Assembly (NCBI GenBank): GCA_030426685.1
Contig: JAUHYC010000002.1
Span: 62,001 to 126,000 of the forward strand
Direction of reading: 5' to 3'
Source of the DNA: Alphaproteobacteria bacterium
GTDB lineage: Bacteria > Pseudomonadota > Alphaproteobacteria > Rhodobacterales > Rhodobacteraceae
DNA: 64,000 nt
The notes beneath the pieces are model-generated. The model was not told the DNA's origin. It did no database searches and saw only the letters and a program-made list of their open reading frames with translations. The stretch's first letter is position 1; each line of letters opens with the position of its first letter. Shown here in pieces: positions 18,462 to 26,057 of the stretch. Both the position numbers and the translations under genes were made by a program.

Positions 18462-19691
18462 ATGACGTTCTGGGTTCTCATCTTTCTCATTGCGCTGCTG
18501 ATCGCCAGTTTTCTGGGTTTTACCCTGCTGCGCGGACGCCGCACCGATGAACCGACCGCCGCCTATGATCTGCGCGTCTACCGCGAGCAGCTTGCAGGCG
18601 TTGACCGCGATCTGGCGCGCGGCGTAATCGCCGACGCCGATGCCGAGCGTGTTCGCACGGAAATTTCGCGCCGCATCCTTGCAGCCGACGCTCAGATGCG
18701 AGGCGAGGTAGATGCCGCAGGCCCATCGCGTTCGGCATCGTTGATCGCGCTAATTCTGATGGCTGCTATTCTGGTGGGTGGCGGGCTGGCGATGTATCGC
18801 CAGATGGGTGCAGCCGGATTTCCTGATATGCCCCTGTCGGCCCGTCTGGAAATGGCCGAACAGTTGCGCGAAAACCGCCCGAGCCAGACTGAAGCCGAGG
18901 ATATGGCGACACCGGTTCAGGCCCCTCCTCTGGAAGAGAGCTATGAAACCCTGCTGAACCGGCTGCGCGAAACCGTGGCCGAGCGCCCTGATGATCTGCA
19001 AGGCCACATCCTTCTTGCGCAGCACGAGACCAATGCCGGGAACTTCAAAGCAGGTTACGAAGCGCAGTCCCGCGTGATCGCTCTGTCCGGGGCGAACGCG
19101 CCTGCCGATGCCTATGCTGACCTGGCCGAGATGATGATACTGGCTGCAGGCGGTTACGTTTCACCCGAAGCTGAAGAGGCGCTGCGGCAGGCATTGGACC
19201 GTGATCCCACCCTGGGGCCGTCGCGTTATTATTGGGGTCAGATGCTGGCCCAGACCGGGCGCCCCGATATGGCCTATCGCGTATGGGTGGAAACCTTGCG
19301 TGACGCCCCAGCGGGGGCGCCATGGGCGGATGCCATTCGCGCTCAGATCAATGAGCTTGCGTTCCGCGCGGGCGTTTTCAACGCGCCCGACTTTTCGGCA
19401 GCACCGGAAGCCCCCGGTCCCAGTCAGGATGACATGAATGCCGCCGCAGAACTATCGCCCGAAGAACGGCAGGACATGATACGCGGCATGGTCGAACGTT
19501 TGTCTGATCGCCTTGCCACGGAAGGCGGGTCGCCCGAGGAGTGGGCAAGGCTGATCGCCGCTCTGGGCGTGTTGGGAGAGGCGCAGCGCGCCATCGCCAT
19601 CCGGGATGAGGCTCTGACCCTATTTGCCGGCAATTCCGATGCGCTCGAGATTATCGACGCTGCAGCGCTGCAGGCTGGTATCGCGCAATGA
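18462..19691 (+). CDS. ccmI: Cytochrome c maturation protein CcmI
   Basis: A protein of 409 residues that chaperones apocytochrome c to the haem ligation complex in the inner membrane. It starts MTFWVLIFLIALLIASFLGF (first helix), followed by a cytoplasmic loop with YDLRVYREQLAGVDRDLARG, a hallmark of CcmI, and a second helix (LIALILMAAILVGGGLAMY). The periplasmic C-terminal part has TPR repeats (for example SYETLLNRLRETVAERPDD). ATG 18462 follows GGAGGGACC; an upstream open extension of 60 codons has no homology. Other ccm genes are not in the window. The stop overlaps ruvX by four bases. Confidence 0.92.
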   Translation: MTFWVLIFLIALLIASFLGFTLLRGRRTDEPTAAYDLRVYREQLAGVDRDLARGVIADADAERVRTEISRRILAADAQMRGEVDAAGPSRSASLIALILMAAILVGGGLAMYRQMGAAGFPDMPLSARLEMAEQLRENRPSQTEAEDMATPVQAPPLEESYETLLNRLRETVAERPDDLQGHILLAQHETNAGNFKAGYEAQSRVIALSGANAPADAYADLAEMMILAAGGYVSPEAEEALRQALDRDPTLGPSRYYWGQMLAQTGRPDMAYRVWVETLRDAPAGAPWADAIRAQINELAFRAGVFNAPDFSAAPEAPGPSQDDMNAAAELSPEERQDMIRGMVERLSDRLATEGGSPEEWARLIAALGVLGEAQRAIAIRDEALTLFAGNSDALEIIDAAALQAGIAQ

Positions 19692-20152
19692 TCCACGACG
19701 CGTTCGAGGATTTCGCCTCAACCCTATCGCCGATGTCGGCCCTGATGGGTCTGGATCTGGGCGAAAAGACCATCGGTGTTGCCGTCTCGGACCGGATGCG
19801 TGGGGTCGCCACCCCGCTGGAAACGGTGCGACGAAAGAAATTCACGTTGGATTCTGCCCGGCTGATCGAAATAGTGACCGAGCGTGAGATTGGCGGCATC
19901 GTGCTGGGGCTGCCTCGAAATATGGATGGCAGCGAAGGGCCGCGATGCCAGTCAACCCGCGCCTTTGCACGAAATCTGTCACGTTTGACCGATCTGCCCA
20001 TCGGCTTTTGGGACGAGCGTCTGAGCACCGTGGCCGCGGAAAAGGCCCTGCTTGAGGCGGATACGACACGAAAGCGTCGCGGACAGGTTATTGATCACGT
20101 CGCAGCCGGTTATATCTTGCAAGGAGCGCTGGACAGGTTGCGCTTTCTTTGA
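19688..20152 (+). CDS. ruvX: Putative pre-16S rRNA nuclease / Holliday junction resolvase YqgF
   Basis: A protein of 154 residues with an RNase H-like fold: GLDLGEKTIGVAVSDRM gives the first catalytic Asp, VLGLPRNMDGSEGPRC the central motif, and DERLSTVAAEKALLE and VIDHVAAGYILQ the remaining acidic residues. Family members process the 5' end of 16S rRNA, and the name Holliday junction resolvase is historical. Its ATG overlaps the ccmI stop (ATGA), so it is translationally coupled. The N-terminal extension MIHDAFEDFASTLSPMSAL is longer than in E. coli but usual in Rhodobacteraceae. Confidence 0.92.
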   Translation: MIHDAFEDFASTLSPMSALMGLDLGEKTIGVAVSDRMRGVATPLETVRRKKFTLDSARLIEIVTEREIGGIVLGLPRNMDGSEGPRCQSTRAFARNLSRLTDLPIGFWDERLSTVAAEKALLEADTTRKRRGQVIDHVAAGYILQGALDRLRFL

Positions 20153-20169
20153 CGGAACGGAAAACGCAG

Positions 20170-20403
20170 ATGACAAACATGGTTTGGAAACGAAACGAGG
20201 TTGAAAGCCCGTGCGTCCAGATTTGCGTCGTACATCCGACCGAGCGCATCTGCACCGGGTGCTATCGCACCATCGACGAGATCTCTCGCTGGTCCAAGAT
20301 GGACAGCGATGAGCGCGCTGAAATCATGCAGGATTTGCCCGACCGAAAGCCTAGGTTGGCCAAACGTCGTGGTGGTCGAGCGGCGCGACTGGATCGGGGC
20401 TGA
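20170..20403 (+). CDS. DUF1289 cysteine-rich small protein
   Basis: A protein of 77 residues with SPCVQICVVHP...ICTGCYRTIDEISRW, the four-cysteine pattern of DUF1289 (CxxxC...CxxC), probably a metal- or iron-sulfur-binding knot. The function of the family is unknown. It follows ruvX by 17 bases and likely belongs to the ccmI-ruvX transcript. ATG 20170 is preceded by GGAAAA; ATG 20179 and TTG 20149 are alternative starts. Confidence 0.82.
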   Translation: MTNMVWKRNEVESPCVQICVVHPTERICTGCYRTIDEISRWSKMDSDERAEIMQDLPDRKPRLAKRRGGRAARLDRG

Positions 20404-20412
20404 ACTCGAAGG

Positions 20413-20646
20413 CTACCGGCGTGCCGGAAAACGGGGGTTTGCGCCATCTTTGGGCGGGCGCTGATCGTTTGCACCTTCAATGTGATCGCGCTTTAGTTCG
20501 TTAAGAAAGAGCTGCGTGATTTCGGACCTGTTGACCGTCTCTTTGACGTCTTTCTGATCCTGATCTTTGCTTGGAAATTCAAACGGAACTGAAATTCGCG
20601 CGACAGAAGTTCCAATGACGCGATTGATAACGGAGCGTATTGGCAT
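20413..20646 (-). CDS. Small hypothetical protein
   Basis: A possible 77-residue protein, MPIRSVINRVIGTSVARISV and onward, charged in its second half (SKDQDQKDVKETVNRSE). AGGAAG lies about nine bases before the ATG at 20646. The N-terminal 17 residues could form an amphipathic helix. I recognise no family. It lies tail-to-tail with the DUF1289 gene, nine bases apart. The support is the ribosome site and a sensible codon pattern; it may not be real. Confidence 0.4.
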   Translation of the reverse strand: MPIRSVINRVIGTSVARISVPFEFPSKDQDQKDVKETVNRSEITQLFLNELKRDHIEGANDQRPPKDGANPRFPARR

Positions 20647-21159
20647 TCCTTGCTTCCTGTTTTTCTTTATTCCGTCGCTGCGGGTCAGTTCAAACCTGGA
20701 GGGGGAACAGGCTCGGGGTCGTCGAAATGAGTGAGTGGCGACCCGCAGCGACACGGCGTGTTGAGACGGTGTGATGCAATATTCCCGCCCTGCAAAGTGC
20801 TAATTTTAAGGCTTCTTGCGTCGTTTTTGACCAAACAATCAAAAAAATAAGTGCAAGACAATTACTTGCACGAGAAAACTGCAGATCTGGCCAAAAGATG
20901 AAACGTGACGTCATCTTCGGGCAGCACCTGTGCGAGGCTTCACAATCGAGGCCGTGCAACTCGAATATGGGCGATTCTGATGGAATGGATCGGAGTGTTC
21001 GTCTTAGGGTGCGGCCAAGGATCTCCGAGTTCCGGTCGCGTGTCGAATGCTCTCTACAATTCCTGGCATTCGGCGGTTCGGTGCACGATGTTTACTTTGT
21101 CAAAGTAAGCAACGCATTACCGCCCCTGTCAGCGGGGTGGAACTGGTATTTGACAGATG
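20647..21159. other. 513-base stretch without a confident gene
   Basis: No convincing gene on either strand. It holds an AT-rich segment (20800-20880) with a terminator-like hairpin read on the minus strand, and an inverted repeat TTACTTT-GTC-AAAGTAA (21090-21106) that contains a TTGACA-like -35 on the minus strand. The layout would fit a small RNA on the minus strand or a long 3' tail of the STAS-like gene. Confidence 0.4.
20841..20871 (-). terminator. Isolated rho-independent terminator
   Basis: On the minus strand GTGCAAG-TAATTGT-CTTGCAC (7-bp perfect stem) is followed by TTATTTTTTT. It lies about 290 bases beyond the nearest upstream gene on that strand, so it ends either that gene's long 3' tail or an unannotated RNA. 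Confidence 0.65.
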
Positions 21160-21888
21160 TTACCCTGCCGCCAACCAGGTCTTGGCATTTTCATATTCCT
21201 CTACCGCGAAATACTGCGTGCGCGTTGCAAGTACGTGGCTGGCCATACGCTGCGCCACTTTTTGCCATGTCTTGTCGCCAACAATCGCAGCCCGATCCAG
21301 CAGCCCGATATGGCCAGCGGCCAGCCGGAAATGCGCGGCCATGGCCGTCACACCCTGCCACCCATCGAACTCCCGCAGATCAATCAGCAGCCTGAACCCT
21401 TCGCGATCCTGCAGCAGCGCGTCCAGATCAGTTTGCGCCTGCTTGTATTCACTGGAATCGAGCTTGCCCATCAGGCTGATCTGAATACAGGGGCCACCCA
21501 GATCGGTCACATGGATCGCGCCAAGGGATTCACGCATCCATCGGCGTGCGGATTCAAGTTCGTCCATACCAAACACGTGAACAGGGCAAGGCAGGATCGG
21601 TGCAGCCAGCCTGAAGCTGGTCTGAACCCAGCTCTGATCAGCCACCACACCAATTCGGTCGAAACCGCGCCAGTGGCTGAGGCCCAGTTTGGTATCTGAC
21701 CAGGCTGCCCCAAGGTCATACCCCTTGAACTCGGCATCCACGATTACCAGTAGGTGCACCGAGTCGTGATCCTCAAGCGCGGCCTCAATTGCGGGAACCA
21801 ATGTCGTAGCATAATCGGAGCTTGTGACCTGACCTGACAATTCCACCTCGATCAGAGTCCCATCGGAATTCGTGTGAACCGTAATCAT
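21160..21888 (-). CDS. Tandem SpoIIAA/STAS-like (SEC14/CRAL-TRIO-like) protein
   Basis: A protein of 242 residues made of two related halves. Half 1 (about 1-120) and half 2 (about 121-242) both run through a beta-strand start (ITVHTNSDGTLIEVELSG; IHVTDLGGPCIQISLMGKL), a DxDSVHLLVIVDAEF or EGFRLLIDLREF strand, a GFDRIGVVADQSW or LLDRAAIVGDKTW motif and a final helix (ELESARRWM; EYENAKTWL). This is the SpoIIAA-like (DUF3478) domain, normally a single 120-residue unit. The family may bind lipids or act in stress signalling; no anti-sigma partner or kinase is nearby. Transcribed alone. Confidence 0.78.
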   Translation of the reverse strand: MITVHTNSDGTLIEVELSGQVTSSDYATTLVPAIEAALEDHDSVHLLVIVDAEFKGYDLGAAWSDTKLGLSHWRGFDRIGVVADQSWVQTSFRLAAPILPCPVHVFGMDELESARRWMRESLGAIHVTDLGGPCIQISLMGKLDSSEYKQAQTDLDALLQDREGFRLLIDLREFDGWQGVTAMAAHFRLAAGHIGLLDRAAIVGDKTWQKVAQRMASHVLATRTQYFAVEEYENAKTWLAAG

Positions 21889-21924
21889 TGTACCGAACCT
21901 CCAAAGCCAAATAATGGCAAGAGG

Positions 21925-22710
21925 TTACGGGGTTTCGAGCCACTGCGCTACTCCCCCGGGCAATTCGGGGCGGAAATAGGCGATCATCCGTCCATCCGCA
22001 TCGGCGCGTGCGCCTTCGGCCCATGGTGCGACACCATGCAAACAGTGACGGTGTAACAGATAGGATTCACCCGGGCGTGCGGGCAGTTCGATGCGTGGAC
22101 AGGTCTCGAACACCTCGCGGCGTGCAGCCTGATAGATGTCAGTGACATCGGTATCGCCCATTTCATGGGGTGGCACGTTCTGCAATGCCCTGCGAAAGGC
22201 AGACCCCAAGACCTTGTGGCTACCATCCCAGACCACCATCGGTGCGGCATCCTCACTGGCCTCGGTCAGCGGTATTCCCAGAATCCAGGCATGGGGTTCA
22301 TCCACTCGGCGACGCCGGTCAGGACCTGTGGGTTTTAACCCATCCACATGCGCCGCATCACGGTTGGCACGATACCGGGCGGCTGCCTCGCTTTCACCGC
22401 GCCGGGGCCGCGGGTAGCCGGGGTAAATCACCGAGACCTGCCCTTTGTGCAAATCAATGGGGCCAAATTGCTGATACGCGAGGTCAATTGCGGCTCCGCC
22501 TAGCGCGGCTGATCCGGTCACCCTGCCCTGCGCGTCATTATCAAGTGCATCGACGCCGATAAACCAAGTGCCCTCGCAATCATGCCACTCGGCATGTGCG
22601 GGATCGGTGACCGATGCCCGAGCTGCAGGCAAGGCCCGCGCCACCCAGTCCGCCAACAAGGCATCGTATGTGAACTTGATCCAGCCCCGCTCGTGAAACG
22701 CATTTACCAT
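21925..22710 (-). CDS. Phytanoyl-CoA dioxygenase-like protein
   Basis: A protein of 261 residues. HVDGLK near residue 123 and HRHCLHGVAPW near 225 provide a possible HxD...H iron triad. The C-terminal ARADADGRMIAYFRPEL has an Arg placed where Fe(II)/2-oxoglutarate dioxygenases bind the cosubstrate. SLxxxxYLLHRHCLHG is typical of the phytanoyl-CoA dioxygenase superfamily. The substrate is unknown. Its start overlaps the end of the TauE-type gene by seven bases (22704-22710), which suggests a two-gene operon and perhaps a small organic acid or sulfonate substrate; that link is inference. Confidence 0.65.
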   Translation of the reverse strand: MVNAFHERGWIKFTYDALLADWVARALPAARASVTDPAHAEWHDCEGTWFIGVDALDNDAQGRVTGSAALGGAAIDLAYQQFGPIDLHKGQVSVIYPGYPRPRRGESEAAARYRANRDAAHVDGLKPTGPDRRRRVDEPHAWILGIPLTEASEDAAPMVVWDGSHKVLGSAFRRALQNVPPHEMGDTDVTDIYQAARREVFETCPRIELPARPGESYLLHRHCLHGVAPWAEGARADADGRMIAYFRPELPGGVAQWLETP

Positions 22711-23531
22711 CCCAGCGCCTTACGAAGCATGTTCAACGCAACCAGCGTAAGAAAGACCGCAAAGACACGCTTTAGCGGTTTGGGATCCATCGCATGGGCC
22801 AGTTTCACCCCCCACGGTGCGGTGATCATGGTCATCGCAACAACAATGCCAAATGCCACCAGATTGACCGCACCGATGGTCAGCGGCGGGCGGTGCTCGG
22901 GCGCGATGTTCAGGAAAAAGAACCCCAGAACAGACGGGACAGCGATGATCACGCCGAAGCCCGCTGCAGTCGCGACAGCACGATGGATCGGTGTGTTGTA
23001 GAGGCTCATGAGTGGCACGCCAAAACTGCCCCCGCCGATCCCCATCAACACCGACAAAAATCCGACCGAGGGCGACAGCACAGCGCGACGCAGGCCTTTC
23101 GGCATCACATCACCCAACCGCCACTCCGATTTACCCAGCCCGAGATAAACCCCGATGACCATACCCAGTAGCCCGAACAAAGCCTGCAGAAATTCAGTCC
23201 TGAGCGCCGAGGCCGCCAAAACGCCGATCACCGCCCCTACTGCAATTCCTGGCCCCCAGCCTCGCAAGATGCCCCAGTCAACCGCGCCTTTCTTGTTGTG
23301 GCTCAGCACCGAGCGGGTCGAGGTAACGATAATTGTCGCCAGCGATGTAGCCAGACACAGCTGCATCAATTGCGGGCCACCATAACCAAGTGTCTGAAAC
23401 GCGTAGAAAAACGCGGGCACCAGGACGATGCCGCCCCCAACGCCCAATAGTCCGGCCAGAACTCCGGCAAAGGCACCGATTACAAGCAAAAGACCCAGCA
23501 TCTGAGCCAGCAACATCGTGTCGGCCATCAT
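22704..23531 (-). CDS. TauE/SafE family membrane transporter
   Basis: A protein of 275 residues with about eight hydrophobic segments. The glycine-rich repeat motifs GVLAGLLGVGGGIVLVPAFF near the N-terminus and GFLSVLMGIGGGSFGVPLMS in the second half are the signature of the TauE/SafE (DUF81) family, which moves sulfite, sulfoacetate or other organic anions. The start is MMAD or the Met one codon later. It is the first gene of a pair with the dioxygenase-like gene. It sits 25 bases from the dusA stop on the same strand, so it could also be read through from dusA. Confidence 0.88.
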   Translation of the reverse strand: MMADTMLLAQMLGLLLVIGAFAGVLAGLLGVGGGIVLVPAFFYAFQTLGYGGPQLMQLCLATSLATIIVTSTRSVLSHNKKGAVDWGILRGWGPGIAVGAVIGVLAASALRTEFLQALFGLLGMVIGVYLGLGKSEWRLGDVMPKGLRRAVLSPSVGFLSVLMGIGGGSFGVPLMSLYNTPIHRAVATAAGFGVIIAVPSVLGFFFLNIAPEHRPPLTIGAVNLVAFGIVVAMTMITAPWGVKLAHAMDPKPLKRVFAVFLTLVALNMLRKALGW

Positions 23532-23556
23532 CCCCCCAAACCGGCCGCCGACCGGA

Positions 23557-24576
23557 TCAAACTGCCTGTTCCACTTGCGAAACCGACGCGACCGAGTCCA
23601 GCGCCTGCAAGATCACTTCTGGCCCGGCATGCTCACGCACCGCACCCTCGGACAATATCCGGCGCCAGCCACGCGCGCCGGGACGCCCCGAGAACAACCC
23701 CAGCATATGTCGGGTGATCTGGTGCAAACGCCCGCCCTGGGCAAGATGAGCCTCTACATAGGGCAGCATTTTGTGCACCACATCAAACGGGTCAGAAACC
23801 TGTCCGGCCCCGTAGATCTGCGGATCGGCTGCGGCGAGTATATCGGCCGGCTGATGATAGGCCGCGCGCCCAATCATCACACCATCCAGCCCAGCCGCCA
23901 GATGATCTTGTGCCTGTTCCAGAGTTGTGATGCCACCGTTGATTGAGATGTGAAGGTCGGGAAATTCCGCCTTCATCCGATGCACCAGGTCATAATCGAG
24001 CGGTGGAATATCCCTGTTTTCCTTAGGGCTTAGCCCCTGCAACCACGCCTTGCGCGCGTGGATCGTGACCCGTTCGCAACCCGCGGATCGAATCTGTTCC
24101 AGAAACGCGGGCAGCACCTCTTGCGGCTCTTGCTCGTCGACACCAATTCGGCACTTTACCGTGATCTCGACATTGACCGCCTCACGCATCGCCGCAACGC
24201 TTTCGGCCACGCGCGAAGGCTCTCGCATCAGCACGGCACCGAAGGTTCCTGATTGCACCCGATCAGACGGGCAGCCGCAATTCAGGTTGATCTCATCATA
24301 GCCCGCATCGGCGCCCATCACCGCAGCCTGCGCAAGTTCCCGTGGGTCCGACCCGCCGAGTTGCAGCGCAACGGGATGTTCCTCGGGGTTGAAGTCCAGC
24401 AGATGCACCGCCCCACCCCGAACAAGCGCCGGAGCAGTCACCATTTCCGTGTAGAGCAATGTCTGAAAGCTGAGCAACCGGTGGAGATAGCGACAGTTCT
24501 TGTCGGTCCAGTCCATCATCGGTGCAACCGAAAGGCGCGCGCTTTTGCGAATGTCTGAGAATTTCTGGTCCGGCAT
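23557..24576 (-). CDS. dusA: tRNA-dihydrouridine synthase DusA
   Basis: A protein of 339 residues. A flavin-dependent TIM barrel reduces U20/U20a in the tRNA D-loop. SVAPMMDWTDKNCRYLHRLL is the DusA N-terminal signature, NLNCGCPSDRVQSGTFGA carries the catalytic Cys, ERVTIHARKAWLQGLSPKENR distinguishes DusA from DusB/C, and DGVMIGRAAYHQP is the phosphate-binding end. Length and order are normal. A tRNA-His gene lies 90 bases upstream on the same strand. Confidence 0.95.
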   Translation of the reverse strand: MPDQKFSDIRKSARLSVAPMMDWTDKNCRYLHRLLSFQTLLYTEMVTAPALVRGGAVHLLDFNPEEHPVALQLGGSDPRELAQAAVMGADAGYDEINLNCGCPSDRVQSGTFGAVLMREPSRVAESVAAMREAVNVEITVKCRIGVDEQEPQEVLPAFLEQIRSAGCERVTIHARKAWLQGLSPKENRDIPPLDYDLVHRMKAEFPDLHISINGGITTLEQAQDHLAAGLDGVMIGRAAYHQPADILAAADPQIYGAGQVSDPFDVVHKMLPYVEAHLAQGGRLHQITRHMLGLFSGRPGARGWRRILSEGAVREHAGPEVILQALDSVASVSQVEQAV

Positions 24577-24665
24577 ATCTCATTACACCCAAAAGATGCG
24601 GTTCATGGCAAGCGCCAGGTCAGCCCGAAGATCCACGGCCAGTCAAGCATCCAGAATCGGGGGAA

Positions 24666-24742
24666 TGGTACCGCCTCCCTGGCTTGAACAGGGGACCTCT
24701 GGATCCACAATCCAGCGCTCTAACCAACTGAGCTAAGGCGGC
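24666..24742 (-). tRNA. tRNA-His (GTG), alphaproteobacterial form, CCA encoded
   Basis: Read on the minus strand: acceptor GCCGCCT pairs with AGGCGGT (first pair G-U), the D-arm is GCTCAGTTGGTTAGAGC, the anticodon stem CTGGA/TCCAG holds loop TTGTGGA (anticodon GTG, 5'-3'), and the T-arm is CCCTG-TTCAAGC-CAGGG. The discriminator is A73 and CCA follows. The base before G1 is T, so the extra G-1 of most histidine tRNAs is not encoded. This form is known in many alphaproteobacteria, which carry a matching HisRS. Confidence 0.96.
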
Positions 24743-24789
24743 ACTCGTGAGGGGCGATGTAGCGAACGCGTGCCGGGATTGCAAGAGGA

Positions 24790-25272
24790 TTAAAGCTGAA
24801 TTCGCCAGCTTTGTTCCACCAGATCGGTGCCGAAAGAATGCACTGGCTTGCTGTCCAGCAATTGCCAGCCAAAGGCGCGATAAAGTCCGCAAGCGGCAGC
24901 ATGGCTTTCGTGGGTCCAAAGTGCCATCTCGCGGTATCCGGCGTCACGCGCGAAACTCATGCACGTGGTCAGCAACCGTTTTCCCAACCCCTGCCCGCGC
25001 GCTTCGGGAACCAACAGAAACAGGCGCAGCTTGGCCGTTTGTTCGCTCAGGGCAACGCAGAAGATGCTTCCAAGACGTTTGCCTGCGTGTTCGGCAATCC
25101 AGCCTCTTTCTCTTGCGGGATCGTGATCGGTGACAAAATCATCAAGGATACGCGCCACCAACGGGGCAAAGCTGTCATCGAACCCTTCATCACGGGCGTA
25201 GAGCTTACCGTGTTGTTCAACCAACCAATCGGCATCGTCAGCGCGAAACGGTCTGAGTGCAATTTCATCCAT
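24790..25272 (-). CDS. GNAT family N-acetyltransferase
   Basis: A protein of 160 residues. IALRPFRADDADWLVEQHGKLYARDEGFDDSF is followed by LRLFLLVPEARGQGLGKRLL, the acetyl-CoA pyrophosphate-binding motif A (Q/R-x-x-G-x-G/A), then MALWTHESHAAACGLYRAFGWQ. This resembles the acetyltransferase half of MarR-GNAT proteins but without the DNA-binding half. The acceptor substrate is unknown. The start at 25272 is the only one keeping the full beta-1 strand. Transcribed alone, towards tRNA-His. Confidence 0.85.
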   Translation of the reverse strand: MDEIALRPFRADDADWLVEQHGKLYARDEGFDDSFAPLVARILDDFVTDHDPARERGWIAEHAGKRLGSIFCVALSEQTAKLRLFLLVPEARGQGLGKRLLTTCMSFARDAGYREMALWTHESHAAACGLYRAFGWQLLDSKPVHSFGTDLVEQSWRIQL

Positions 25273-25350
25273 ACCCTATTTGACCCTATTGGCCGCTTGA
25301 TTCTCAACCCGGCGCGCGGTAGCACCAATGCGCATTTCCCGGAGGCTTAA

Positions 25351-25539
25351 ATGGGCATCAATACCGAACGCGATATCGAAGCGAATCTGCAGATCGGCCC
25401 CACCGATCAGGGCATGGTGCGCCTGTTCATCGAAGGTGCCGGTATCGAGATTCCGATGGATTTCGATCCCGAAGAAGCCGAGGAAATCGCCGAGGAAATC
25501 CGCGCAGCCGCAGAGGCCGCGCGTGCGGTGTCGCGTTAG
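25351..25539 (+). CDS. Small acidic conserved protein (possibly DUF6324)
   Basis: A protein of 62 residues, MGINTERDIEANLQIGPTDQ onward, with a beta-like middle (MVRLFIEGAGIEIPMDF) and a long acidic helix (PEEAEEIAEEIRAAAEAARA). GGAGG lies about six bases before the ATG, the best ribosome site in the area. It resembles a small Rhodobacterales family I believe is listed as DUF6324, but I cannot confirm that. Function unknown. It is divergent from the GNAT gene and convergent with mmcB, four bases apart. Confidence 0.78.
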   Translation: MGINTERDIEANLQIGPTDQGMVRLFIEGAGIEIPMDFDPEEAEEIAEEIRAAAEAARAVSR

Positions 25540-25543
25540 GCGC

Positions 25544-25975
25544 CTAGATCCGGGGGTCGCGCAAGGTCTGCAATCTGCGGGCGGCATCCACGGCGAATTT
25601 CTGGATCATCTTCTTGCGCCGCGCTGGTGCCAGTTTGCTTTCCGGGCTCATCCGGATGATTTCGGCATCGTATGCGTCAGCAATGATCAGGCCGGTTTCC
25701 TCGGGTAAAAGATCGGTTGGAAAATCCGTATCGACCGCCCAGAAGAATCGATCGCACCATTCCAGATATCCCTGCCACTTGGAATCCGACTGATAATCGG
25801 CGCGGCTGGATTTACATTCGATCACCCACAACTCTCCCTTGGGACCAAGACCCATCACATCGACTCGCAGCCCTCGGGACGGGACGAATTCTTCAATTGA
25901 AACATAGCCGTGGGTCGCAAGATGCCGTGAAACACCTCGGGCCAGTTTTTGTCCGGGTTGCAAATCCAGTGTCAT
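25544..25975 (-). CDS. mmcB: MmcB family DNA repair protein
   Basis: A protein of 143 residues with a PD-(D/E)xK nuclease-like core: RVDVMGLGPKGELWVIECKSS gives Asp and ExK, followed by ADYQSDSKWQGYLEWCDRFFWAVD. In Caulobacter, MmcB is a LexA-controlled protein involved in survival of mitomycin C damage, so a nuclease-like role in repair is expected. The start MTLDLQPGQK at 25975 follows CGGAA. A perfect SOS box lies 12 bases upstream of this start, supporting both the identification and the start. It is divergent from the ArsR operon. Confidence 0.88.
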   Translation of the reverse strand: MTLDLQPGQKLARGVSRHLATHGYVSIEEFVPSRGLRVDVMGLGPKGELWVIECKSSRADYQSDSKWQGYLEWCDRFFWAVDTDFPTDLLPEETGLIIADAYDAEIIRMSPESKLAPARRKKMIQKFAVDAARRLQTLRDPRI

Positions 25976-25986
25976 TTCCGAAATGT

Positions 25987-26001
25987 GAACAATTCGTGAA
26001 C
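25987..26001 (-). promoter_or_regulatory. LexA (SOS) box of mmcB
   Basis: GAAC-N7-GAAC on the plus strand, that is GTTC-ACGAATT-GTTC on the minus strand, the alphaproteobacterial LexA motif with no mismatch. It lies 12-26 bases before the mmcB start and inside a possible promoter (TTGATT about 17 bases from CACATT). Confidence 0.85.
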
Positions 26002-26024
26002 AAAAATCAAGCACCAGCTTGACC

Positions 26025-26052
26025 TTGACATGATACCATTTGGCATCACAAT
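26025..26052 (+). promoter_or_regulatory. Promoter of the ArsR-SRPBCC operon
   Basis: A consensus -35 TTGACA (26025-26030) is followed after 16 bases by CACAAT (26047-26052). The first operator fills the spacer and the second covers the probable start of transcription, as expected for an autorepressed ArsR-family operon. Confidence 0.6.
26032..26047. promoter_or_regulatory. ArsR-family operator O1
   Basis: GATACCA-TT-TGGCATC, an inverted repeat with one mismatch. It is nearly identical to O2, whose left end is 26 bases downstream. Confidence 0.65.
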
Positions 26053-26057
26053 AATAT

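Noticed and set aside
20898..21395. A 165-residue plus-strand open frame across the gene-poor stretch
   Set aside because: No ribosome site, low-complexity mixed composition, and its second half is antisense to the STAS-like gene.
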